From positions 1-5,554 of the forward strand of contig JAODNB010000141.1 in assembly GCA_025464795.1 (NCBI GenBank): a stretch of DNA of 5,554 nucleotides, given 5' to 3'. Shown here in pieces: positions 1 to 5,554 of the stretch. The first letter of the stretch is position 1, and each line of letters begins with the position of its first letter. Both the position numbers and the translations under genes were made by a program. Source of the stretch: Frankiales bacterium (GTDB taxonomy: Bacteria > Actinomycetota > Actinomycetes > Mycobacteriales > SCTD01). A model generated the notes under the pieces. It was not told the origin of the DNA and did not search any database. It saw only the letters and a program-made list of their open reading frames with translations.

Positions 1-2431
1 GCCGCGCGGCCAGCGAGTGCAGCGACAGCGCCTCGGCAAGGTCGTCCTCGGCGCTCACGCGTGTCTCGAGCGCCGTCGCGGCGAGGGCGTGCAGCTCGAC
101 CCTGCGCCGGAACGGCAGGCCCTCGTACGCCGCGTCCCGCACCAGCCCCGTCCGGAAGCGCCTGATGCCTGCTCCGTCATCGACGACGTAGCGCCGCAGA
201 GCGCTCCAGGTGTCGGCGCGCACCGGCTCGTCGAGCAGGGTGGTCAGGAGCAGCTCGTCGAAGCGGACGCCCAGGACCGAGGCGACGCGCAGCACCTGGC
301 GCTGCTGAGGCAGCAGCGCGTCGACCTGGGTGGCCAGCAGGTCCTCAAGGGTCGCGGGGAGCTCCTCGCCCTGTCCGGACGCCGCTGCTGCCACCAGCTC
401 GCCGAGGAACAGCGGGTTGCCCTCAGCCCGCGACACCAGGGCGCGGACGACGTGCGGAGGCAGGGACTCGCCGCCGCGGGCGAGCACCAGCGCACGGCTC
501 GCGTCGTCGGGAAGCGGCGGCACGAGCAACTGCCCGACAGCGGGGAGCTCGGCCAGTGCGGGCGGTGCGGACCGACCGCTGAGCAGCAGCAGCCAAGGGT
601 GGTCGGTCGCAGCGCGAGCCAGCGCCGCCAGCACCTCGACCGAGGCGCTTTCCGTGTTGTGGACGTCGTCGACGACGAGGACGAGGGGGCCCAGAGCCAG
701 CTGCGCCACGAGGTCCACGACCAGCCGTGCCGTGCGGGCCTGCCGGAAACGGGGCTGCACAGCGGCCGTCTCCGCGGTGTCGGGCAGGTCGAGGCCGAGA
801 ACAGGACCCAGGAGCGGGAGCAGGGCCGCAAGCGGGGTGCCGTCGACCCGGAAGAACAGGTCGCCCAGCACCTCGACATCACTGGTCTTCGGTCGCGCTC
901 CCAGCAGTCCCCGAAGCAACCGGCGCAGCACGACGTACGGGGTCCACGCCTCGTAGGGATCGGCGGTGGTGACCACCACCCGCGCACCGGTCAGCGGCTC
1001 GCAGGCCCGCTCGACGAGCCAGGTCTTGCCCATCCCTGGGTCCCCGGTGACCATCACGGCCGTACCGGACCCCCTGGAGGCGTCGGCGGCCCACCGCGCG
1101 AGCTGCGACAGCTCGCGCTCCCGGCCCAGGAAGCCGCTGCGCACCGACGGGGCGCTGGCGCCGCGGCCGCTCGCCGACCGGACCAGCGCGGCGTTCACCG
1201 GATGAGCCTTGCCCTTGACCAGGAACGGCGGCAGCGACACCGCCTCCACCGAGCTGGCGACCCGGTCGAGGAGCGCCTGGGTGGCGAGCAGCTCGCCGTT
1301 CTCCGCTCTGCCCATGACCCGGGCCGCGAGGTTCACGGCATCGCCCTTCACCGACCAGGTGCGTCGGAACGGGGGGCCGAAGCCGCCGCTGAAGACCCGG
1401 CCGGCGTTCACGCCGAGGCGGAGCCGGACGGGGCCGGAGTGCGCGTCCAGCACTGCCCGAGCCGCGCGCAGCAGGCCCTCCTCGTCGTGACCGGTGCTGC
1501 GTGGAGCCCCCGCCACCAGCATCACCTTGAAGCCGTCACGTGAGATGTCGGTCTCCCAGAAGGTGACGGAGTGGTGGAAGCACTGCTCCTGCACGAGCGT
1601 GAGCAGCGCGTGCAGCTCCACAGCCACCGTTCCCGGGCCCTGCTCGACCAGCAGGCCGTCCAGGCCGCTCACCTCCAGGAACCCGACGGCGACCTGCCGG
1701 TGCTCGCTGTCACCCACCTCCGTCAGCAGGTGGTCGCGGAGAGCGGGGTCGAGGGTCGCGCCGATCAGGGACGCGTCGGTGCGAGGTCCCCACCAGCGCG
1801 ATCGCCGATCCACCCTCGGGGCTGCGTGCAGCAGCAGACCGGGGCCCTTGGCTGCGCCCCGGCAGCCTGGCGGCAGCTCGGCGGCGGTCTCCGGGCTGAC
1901 GACGATCTCGCCGGCGTCCGCGGTCTGCTCCATGACGGCGGTCCTGGTGGCCGCCGGGCCGGCCACGACGAGCTCGTGGTGACGGGTGCCGCCGAGGAAG
2001 AAGTCGAAGCTGCCCGAGTGCACGCCCACGGACATCCGCAGCTGCACGACCCCGACGGAGGTCCGCAGCCGACCGGTGCGCCGCATGGTGCTGCGCATCT
2101 CGTGCGCCGCGCGGCAGGCCAGCAGCGCGTGCTCCGGGCCCTCGAAGAGCAGCAGCACCGCGTCGCCGCCCCATTTCACCAACGAACCGCCGTAGGCGTA
2201 CGCCTCCTGCAGCAGCGCAGCGAAGGCGCCGTCGAGCAGGTCGCTCATCTCCTCCGCGCCGACCTTGCCCTTGGTGGCCAGTCGTTCGGTCAGCGTGGTG
2301 AACCCGGAGATGTCGACGAACACCAGGGAGCCGTCGATGCTCCGGTGCCGCAGCTGCGGGGTGTGCTCCAGCCAGTCGAGCGCCAGGCCCGAGGCGTACG
2401 GGCGCAGGCGGGCCGCAGCCTCGGTCATCAT
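1..2431 (-). CDS. Tandem class III adenylate/guanylate cyclase domains fused to AAA-type ATPase (C-terminal part beyond left edge)
   Basis: About 810 codons are read without a stop, starting MMTEAAARLRPYASG. The first cyclase homology domain (about residues 35-190) has the metal-binding motif FVDISGFT (Asp40) and LVKWGGDAVLLLF (Lys86, second metal Asp90). The second (about 245-415) has WSVKGDAVNLAAR with the transition-state pair Asn367 and Arg371. A P-loop ATPase follows, with Walker A GDPGMGKT (Lys469) and Walker B LVLVVDDVH (Asp588, Asp589). The ATPase-associated helical part ends with FRTGLVRDAAYEGLPFRRR (near residue 769), which in relatives precedes a TPR-like C-terminus; that part lies off the window. 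This layout matches soluble adenylyl cyclase-like proteins that are common in Actinobacteria. The likely reaction is ATP to cAMP in the cytoplasm, with the ATPase part as a sensor or regulatory module. Product and signal are inferred. The start is well fixed: an in-frame TGA at 2449-2447 leaves only ATG 2431 or ATG 2428. Confidence 0.9.
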   Translation of the reverse strand, partial: MMTEAAARLRPYASGLALDWLEHTPQLRHRSIDGSLVFVDISGFTTLTERLATKGKVGAEEMSDLLDGAFAALLQEAYAYGGSLVKWGGDAVLLLFEGPEHALLACRAAHEMRSTMRRTGRLRTSVGVVQLRMSVGVHSGSFDFFLGGTRHHELVVAGPAATRTAVMEQTADAGEIVVSPETAAELPPGCRGAAKGPGLLLHAAPRVDRRSRWWGPRTDASLIGATLDPALRDHLLTEVGDSEHRQVAVGFLEVSGLDGLLVEQGPGTVAVELHALLTLVQEQCFHHSVTFWETDISRDGFKVMLVAGAPRSTGHDEEGLLRAARAVLDAHSGPVRLRLGVNAGRVFSGGFGPPFRRTWSVKGDAVNLAARVMGRAENGELLATQALLDRVASSVEAVSLPPFLVKGKAHPVNAALVRSASGRGASAPSVRSGFLGRERELSQLARWAADASRGSGTAVMVTGDPGMGKTWLVERACEPLTGARVVVTTADPYEAWTPYVVLRRLLRGLLGARPKTSDVEVLGDLFFRVDGTPLAALLPLLGPVLGLDLPDTAETAAVQPRFRQARTARLVVDLVAQLALGPLVLVVDDVHNTESASVEVLAALARAATDHPWLLLLSGRSAPPALAELPAVGQLLVPPLPDDASRALVLARGGESLPPHVVRALVSRAEGNPLFLGELVAAAASGQGEELPATLEDLLATQVDALLPQQRQVLRVASVLGVRFDELLLTTLLDEPVRADTWSALRRYVVDDGAGIRRFRTGLVRDAAYEGLPFRRRVELHALAATALETRVSAEDDLAEALSLHSLAAR

Positions 2432-2446
2432 GGTCCGGACAGGCTC

Positions 2447-2470
2447 TCACCTCCTGGGCGGGCGCTGCAT
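2447..2470 (-). other. Candidate upstream mini-ORF (7 codons) before the cyclase gene
   Basis: The minus strand encodes MQRPPRR followed by TGA. The AGGAGG of the cyclase Shine-Dalgarno forms its last two Arg codons and runs straight into the stop. An AGGA lies 7 bases before its own ATG, so it could be translated. The stop is 15 bases before the cyclase ATG and in the same frame. It may couple translation to the cyclase, or it may be chance: a frame this short has little statistical weight. Confidence 0.2.
2449..2455 (-). promoter_or_regulatory. Shine-Dalgarno sequence of the cyclase gene, unusually far from the start
   Basis: The minus strand reads AGGAGGT here, a near-perfect match to the anti-Shine-Dalgarno end of 16S rRNA. 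It lies 17 bases before the first ATG (2431) and 20 before the second (2428), against the usual 5-10. No in-frame start codon lies closer, because the frame has a stop at 2449-2447. Either the spacing is genuinely long or ribosomes arrive by reinitiation from the small upstream frame that ends in this motif. Confidence 0.5.
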
Positions 2471-2523
2471 CGGTTCGTCCTGCCCAGCGGGATCGGCTCC
2501 GCGGCGGCGGCCGCCCAGGCCCC

Positions 2524-2529
2524 TAGCGT
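2524..2529 (+). promoter_or_regulatory. Possible -10 element for leaderless transcription of the methyltransferase gene
   Basis: TAGCGT fits the actinobacterial TANNNT -10 pattern. It ends 6 bases before the A of the ATG at 2536, which would put the transcription start on the start codon itself. In support, there is no Shine-Dalgarno-like purine run before this ATG. Against it, no recognisable -35 lies at the expected distance, where the sequence is only GCG/GGC repeats. Confidence 0.3.
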
Positions 2530-2535
2530 GGTGCC

Positions 2536-3273
2536 ATGGCAACAGCGGTCTACGACCGGATCGGGATCGGGTACGCCGAGCTGCGTCGACCGGACCCTCG
2601 GATCGCGCGCCAGGTCCACGACCACCTGGGAGCTGCCCGCACGGTGGTGAACGTCGGCGCCGGGACGGGCTCCTACGAACCCGACCTGGACCTCGTGGCG
2701 GTGGAACCGAGCAGGAAGATGCTCTCCCAACGGCGGTCGACGGCCCCCGCGGTGCGGGCGGTCGCCGAGGCGCTGCCGTTCCGCGACGGAGCCTTCGATG
2801 CCGCTCTGGCCATCCTCACCACGCATCACTGGAGCGACCTGGAGCAGGGCCTGGCGGAGCTCACCCGGGTGTCGCGGCGCCAGGTGGTCCTCACCTGGGA
2901 CCAGGCGTTCACGGCGGAGCACTTCTGGTTCCTGACCGACTACCTGCCGGAAGCGGCGGAGCGGGAGCGAGACCTGAGAGCGCTGGATGCCGTGCTTGGG
3001 GTGTGGCCGCAGGCCCGGGTCGAGCCGGTCCTGATCCCCTGGGACTGCACGGACGGCTTCTTCGCTGCCTACTGGCGGCGGCCCGAGGCCTACCTGGTCC
3101 CTGCCGCCCGACAGGCGATCAGTGGCCTGGCCCTCATGCCGCAGGCCTTGGTGGAGGAGGCCGTCGCCCAGCTCGGTCGGGACCTCTCGAGCGGGGTGTG
3201 GGCCGATCGGCACGCCGACCTGCTGGGGCGAGACGTGCTGGACTGCGGCTACCGGCTGGTGGTCCGGGACTAG
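2536..3273 (+). CDS. Class I SAM-dependent methyltransferase
   Basis: The 245-residue protein starts MATAVYDRIGIGYAELRRPD. It has the order of motifs of a Rossmann-fold methyltransferase of the UbiE/Methyltransf_11 type. Motif I is VVNVGAGTGSYEP (residues 37-49), the glycine-rich SAM loop. The acidic end of strand 2 is VAVEPSRKML, where Glu57 should bind the SAM ribose. AEALPFRDGAFDAALA (77-92) covers the motif II region, followed by LTTHHWSD. The C-terminal half is Trp- and aromatic-rich (FWFLTDYLP, DGFFAAYWRRPEAYL) and probably forms the substrate cap; the substrate cannot be read from the sequence. The length is normal for a single-domain enzyme, and there is no signal peptide or membrane segment, so it should be cytoplasmic. 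It is transcribed away from the cyclase and convergently with the metallopeptidase. The start is supported by the N-terminal YDRIGxGYAxxR pattern typical of the family. Confidence 0.88.
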   Translation: MATAVYDRIGIGYAELRRPDPRIARQVHDHLGAARTVVNVGAGTGSYEPDLDLVAVEPSRKMLSQRRSTAPAVRAVAEALPFRDGAFDAALAILTTHHWSDLEQGLAELTRVSRRQVVLTWDQAFTAEHFWFLTDYLPEAAERERDLRALDAVLGVWPQARVEPVLIPWDCTDGFFAAYWRRPEAYLVPAARQAISGLALMPQALVEEAVAQLGRDLSSGVWADRHADLLGRDVLDCGYRLVVRD

Positions 3274-4124
3274 AGGGAGCCGCTGAAGGTGTCGCAGGAC
3301 GCGGCGCGACCGGACGTGTAGCCGGTCGTGAACCACTTCTGGCGCTGGGCAGAGGAGCCGTGGGTCCAGGTCTCCTGGTTCACCCGGCCCTGGAACTCCT
3401 TCTGGATGCGGTCGTCACCGACAGCAGACGCGGCGTCGAGGCCGTCGGCGATGTCGGCCTGGGTCAACGGCTTGATGAACCCGGTCTGCCGCGCGTTGTG
3501 CGCCCACACTCCGGCGTAGCAGTCAGCCTGCAGCTCCAGCCGGACACTGCCGGACGAGGCGCCCTTCACGGATCCGCCGGCGTCCTGCCCCAGCAGGTCC
3601 TGGATGTGGTGGCCGTACTCGTGTGCGATGACGTAAGCCTGCGCGAACGTCCCGCCCTGCGCCCCGAACTTGGTCCGCAGGTCCCCGAAGAACCCGAGGT
3701 CGAGGTAGACCAGGCCGTCCGCGGGACAGTAGAAGGGTCCGACGTCGGAGGTGGCCGCGCCGCACCCGGTGTCGGTGCTCCCGGTGAACAGCACTGTCTT
3801 GGCCTCTTGGTAGTTGCGCACCGACGAGCCCCAGTAGCTCTGCACGCTGTTCGCGATGCCGACGATGCGGCAGTCGTCGTCGCGGTTCGCGTCCGCGCCT
3901 GTCTGGCAGCGCTGGGCGAGGTCCGACGTGCTCGAGGCTCCTGTGTCCGGGACAGAGCCACCGCTCCCGGTGAGGTCTGAGGGGTTGACGCCGAGGATCA
4001 GCGCGAGGATGACACCGACGATCCCGAGGCCGCCACCCCCGAACGCCATGCCGCGACCACCACCCATGCCACGCCGATCACTGACCTGCGAGGCGTCGAG
4101 CCGCGCGCCGTCTTCGAACTCCAT
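3270..4124 (-). CDS. Membrane-anchored neutral zinc metallopeptidase, YpfJ/KPN_02809 family
   Basis: The 284-residue protein starts MEFEDGARLDASQVSDRRG, the usual N-terminus of this family. A Gly-rich stretch leads into one hydrophobic segment (about residues 31-46, GLGIVGVILALILGV), then a Ser/Gly/Thr linker (49-67) and the catalytic domain. The zinc motif is VIAHEYGHHIQDLLG: His168 and His172 are ligands and Glu169 the catalytic base. LELQADCYAGVWAH follows, with Glu197 as the likely third ligand (inferred). The conserved GSSAQRQKWFTTGY is near the C-terminus. Six cysteines (73, 85, 121, 133, 202, 277) suit disulfides in a domain outside the membrane. The topology suggests an uncleaved N-terminal anchor with the protease facing the cell wall; the substrate is unknown. 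I chose ATG 4124 over an in-frame ATG at 4160, which adds 12 residues, because AGGGGA (4140-4135) lies 10 bases ahead of it and family homology begins there. Confidence 0.9.
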   Translation of the reverse strand: MEFEDGARLDASQVSDRRGMGGGRGMAFGGGGLGIVGVILALILGVNPSDLTGSGGSVPDTGASSTSDLAQRCQTGADANRDDDCRIVGIANSVQSYWGSSVRNYQEAKTVLFTGSTDTGCGAATSDVGPFYCPADGLVYLDLGFFGDLRTKFGAQGGTFAQAYVIAHEYGHHIQDLLGQDAGGSVKGASSGSVRLELQADCYAGVWAHNARQTGFIKPLTQADIADGLDAASAVGDDRIQKEFQGRVNQETWTHGSSAQRQKWFTTGYTSGRAASCDTFSGSL

Positions 4125-4134
4125 GACAGGACTG

Positions 4135-4140
4135 TCCCCT
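4135..4140 (-). promoter_or_regulatory. Shine-Dalgarno of the zinc metallopeptidase gene (decides the start)
   Basis: The minus strand reads AGGGGA, 10 bases before ATG 4124. It supports that start over the upstream ATG at 4160. Between it and the ATG sits a small inverted repeat (GACAG-TC-CTGTC, 4136-4125), whose first arm overlaps the last two bases of this motif. Confidence 0.55.
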
Positions 4141-4219
4141 ATTCTGGGCAGATGACGCACTGACCGGGCCGAGCTGTCGCCGTAGTCACCAGGCCGCCTG
4201 CCCGTCGTCGTCCCCCTCA

Positions 4220-4225
4220 GAGGAA
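4220..4225 (+). promoter_or_regulatory. Shine-Dalgarno of the ABC-F gene
   Basis: GAGGAA lies 4 bases before ATG 4230. The spacing is slightly tight but usable, and it supports that start. Confidence 0.5.
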
Positions 4226-4229
4226 CCCC

Positions 4230-5554
4230 ATGATCACCGTCACTGCCCTAGAGCTGCGAGCGGGTGCCCGCGCGCTCCTCACGGACGTCACCTTCCGGGT
4301 CCAGCCCGGCGACCGGATCGGGCTCGTCGGCCGCAACGGAGCCGGCAAGACCACCCTCACCAAGACCCTCGCCGGTGAGACGCTCCCGGCCGCCGGCACG
4401 ATCACGCGGGCGGGCGAGGTCGGCTACCTCCCGCAGGACCCGCGGACCGGGGACCTCGACGTCCTGGCCCGCGACCGGGTGCTCAGCGCCCGGGGTCTCG
4501 ACGAGCTGGTCCGCAAGATGGAGAAGCTCCAGGTCGAGATGGCCGAGAAGCCCGACGACACGTCCGTCGTCGATCGCTACGGCAAGCTCGAGGAGCGGTT
4601 CACCGCCCTGGACGGGTACGGCGCCGAGGCCGAGGCAGCGCGCATCTGCAGCAACCTCGGGCTCCCGACGCGCGCCCTCGAGCAGCGGATCGGCACCCTC
4701 TCAGGTGGCCAGCGCCGTCGGGTCGAGCTGGCACGCATCCTGTTCAGCGGAGCCACCACGCTGCTGCTCGACGAGCCGACCAACCACCTGGACGCCGACT
4801 CCATCGTCTGGCTGCGCGACTACCTGAAGAAGCACACAGGAGGCCTCATCGTCATCAGCCACGACGTCGAGCTGCTCGACGCAGTGGTGAACAAGGTCTT
4901 CCACCTCGACGCCAACCGCGCGGAGATGGACCAGTACAACGTCGGCTGGAAGACCTACCTCCAGCAGCGCGAGACCGACGAGAAGCGTCGCAAGCGCGAG
5001 CGGGCCAACGCCGAGAAGCAGGCCGGCGTCCTCATGCTCCAGGCCGACAAGATGCGCGCCAAGGCCACCAAGGCGAAAGCTGCCCAGGGCATGGCGAAGC
5101 GCGCCGAGCGGATGCTCGCGAACACCGAGGGGATGCGCGCGCAGGACCGGGTGGCCAAGCTCCGGTTCCCAGAGCCGAAGCCGTGCGGCAAGACGCCCCT
5201 GACGGCTCGCGAGCTCTCCAAGTCCTACGGGTCGCTCGAGATCTTCACCGACGTCGACCTGGCAATCGACCGGGGTGCCCGGGTCGTCGTGCTCGGCCTC
5301 AACGGGGCCGGCAAGACGACGCTGCTCAAGCTGCTGTCCGGCACCGAGGCACCCGACACCGGCGAGGTGCTGCCCGGCCACGGCTGCGTCCTCGGCTACT
5401 ACGCGCAGGAGCACGACACCCTCGACACCGACCGGACGGTGCTGGAGAACATGCGCTCGTCCAGCCCCGACCTTCCGGAGGCAGAGGCCCGCAGGGTGCT
5501 CGGCTCCTTCCTGTTCTCGGGCGACGTCGTGCACCAGGCCGCGGGCACGCTGTC
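4230..5554 (+). CDS. ABC-F family ATPase (ribosome-associated, Rv1473-like), 3' end beyond right edge
   Basis: Some 441 residues are visible, starting MITVTALELRAGARALL. The first nucleotide-binding domain has Walker A GRNGAGKTT (residues 34-42, Lys40), signature LSGGQRRRVELARIL (from 157), Walker B LLLDEPTNHLD (Asp181, catalytic Glu182) and the switch histidine in VISHD (His211). A Lys/Arg-rich helical linker (about 245-312) matches the P-site tRNA interaction motif region of ABC-F proteins. The second domain starts near 322 with Walker A GLNGAGKTT (356-364, Lys362), and the window ends just before its signature. No membrane segments are present, so this is a cytoplasmic ATPase acting on the ribosome rather than a transporter. 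The N-terminus resembles M. tuberculosis Rv1473 as I recall it, a protein linked to macrolide tolerance. A housekeeping translation-factor role (EttA/Uup-like) is the alternative. The start is fixed by GAGGAA upstream and the family N-terminus. Confidence 0.9.
   Translation, partial: MITVTALELRAGARALLTDVTFRVQPGDRIGLVGRNGAGKTTLTKTLAGETLPAAGTITRAGEVGYLPQDPRTGDLDVLARDRVLSARGLDELVRKMEKLQVEMAEKPDDTSVVDRYGKLEERFTALDGYGAEAEAARICSNLGLPTRALEQRIGTLSGGQRRRVELARILFSGATTLLLDEPTNHLDADSIVWLRDYLKKHTGGLIVISHDVELLDAVVNKVFHLDANRAEMDQYNVGWKTYLQQRETDEKRRKRERANAEKQAGVLMLQADKMRAKATKAKAAQGMAKRAERMLANTEGMRAQDRVAKLRFPEPKPCGKTPLTARELSKSYGSLEIFTDVDLAIDRGARVVVLGLNGAGKTTLLKLLSGTEAPDTGEVLPGHGCVLGYYAQEHDTLDTDRTVLENMRSSSPDLPEAEARRVLGSFLFSGDVVHQAAGTL

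Larger units (their letters stand above)
2432..2535. promoter_or_regulatory. Divergent intergenic region between cyclase and methyltransferase genes
   Basis: These 104 bases must hold the promoters of both divergent genes unless they lie within coding sequence. Visible in it are the cyclase Shine-Dalgarno with its mini-ORF, a TAGCGT hexamer just before the methyltransferase start, and the perfect palindrome GGCGGCCGCC at 2506-2515. The palindrome could be an operator but is cheap to obtain by chance in sequence this GC-rich. I see no convincing -35 element on either strand. Confidence 0.4.
4125..4229. promoter_or_regulatory. Divergent intergenic region between metallopeptidase and ABC-F genes
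   Basis: These 105 bases separate two genes transcribed away from each other, so they should carry both promoters. I can point to the two ribosome binding sites at its edges and the short inverted repeat next to the metallopeptidase start. I find no confident -10/-35 pair, and no long leader with the attenuator hairpin that drug-inducible ABC-F resistance genes often have. Confidence 0.4.

Noticed and set aside
17..1543. A 508-codon open frame on the plus strand.
   Set aside because: It lies opposite the cyclase/ATPase gene. Its translation is low-complexity Arg/Gln/Gly/Ala/Glu sequence with no motif, whereas the minus strand gives clear Walker A/B and cyclase motifs. Long antisense frames are expected at this GC content.
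2506..2515. Perfect palindrome GGCGGCCGCC as an operator.
   Set aside because: Only ten bases, all G/C, in a GCG/GGC-rich stretch where such palindromes arise readily. Noted within the intergenic feature but not called as a site.
1571..2650. A 359-codon plus-strand frame, and a 246-codon minus-strand frame at 1710-2450.
   Set aside because: Both overlap the first cyclase domain in other frames and show no domain motifs. The first also runs across the divergent intergenic region into the methyltransferase.
2428..3336. A 302-codon minus-strand frame opposite the methyltransferase.
   Set aside because: It is the complement of a gene with clear SAM-binding motifs, and its Arg/Gly/His/Pro-rich translation matches nothing recognisable.
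2265..3980. A 571-codon plus-strand frame.
   Set aside because: It crosses the end of the cyclase, the intergenic region, the methyltransferase in another frame and the antisense of the metallopeptidase. No real gene would span all of these, and its sequence has no recognisable domain.
4141..4146. CAGAAT on the minus strand as a -10 element for the metallopeptidase.
   Set aside because: It would place the transcription start downstream of the Shine-Dalgarno, which the spacing to ATG 4124 says is used. The two calls conflict and the hexamer is weak.
4701..5534. A 277-codon minus-strand frame opposite the ABC-F gene.
   Set aside because: The sense strand carries complete ABC motifs, while this frame is Val/Leu/Gly/Ala-rich shadow sequence with no ribosome binding site or domain.
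1..5554. The four genes as parts of one new defence or signalling system.
   Set aside because: Adjacent genes alternate in strand with separate regulatory regions, all belong to widespread families, and there are no mobile-element or defence hallmarks. Co-occurrence here gives no evidence of joint function.

Overview
The window is very GC-rich, with codons ending overwhelmingly in G or C. Together with the gene families present (a tandem cyclase/AAA-ATPase regulator, a YpfJ-type zinc metallopeptidase and an ABC-F protein of the kind seen in Mycobacterium and Streptomyces), this points to a chromosomal segment of an actinobacterium (Actinomycetota). I cannot name the genus. No RNA genes, mobile elements, CRISPR arrays, integrase sites or large repeats are visible.

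Layout from left to right. (1) Positions 1-2431, minus strand: a long gene running off the left edge. It encodes two class III nucleotide cyclase homology domains followed by a P-loop AAA/STAND-type ATPase, an architecture like mammalian soluble adenylyl cyclase. It is the largest gene here and is easily missed, because the opposite strand carries long spurious open frames and the gene has no stop codon inside the window. (2) Positions 2432-2535: a 104-base divergent intergenic region. (3) Positions 2536-3273, plus strand: a class I SAM-dependent methyltransferase, possibly translated from a leaderless mRNA. (4) Positions 3270-4124, minus strand: a membrane-anchored neutral zinc metallopeptidase. 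It converges on the methyltransferase, and the two stop codons interlock in one CTAG. (5) Positions 4125-4229: a second divergent intergenic region of 105 bases. (6) Positions 4230-5554, plus strand: an ABC-F ATPase with twin nucleotide-binding domains, cut by the right edge just before its second signature motif.

Neighbouring genes alternate in strand (-, +, -, +), so each is probably its own transcription unit. Nothing in the sequence ties the four products into one pathway. They look like independent functions: signalling, small-molecule or RNA methylation, extracytoplasmic proteolysis, and translation or ribosome protection. I do not see a new multi-gene system. The most informative signal is inside the cyclase, where the catalytic residues are split between its two domains in a complementary way.
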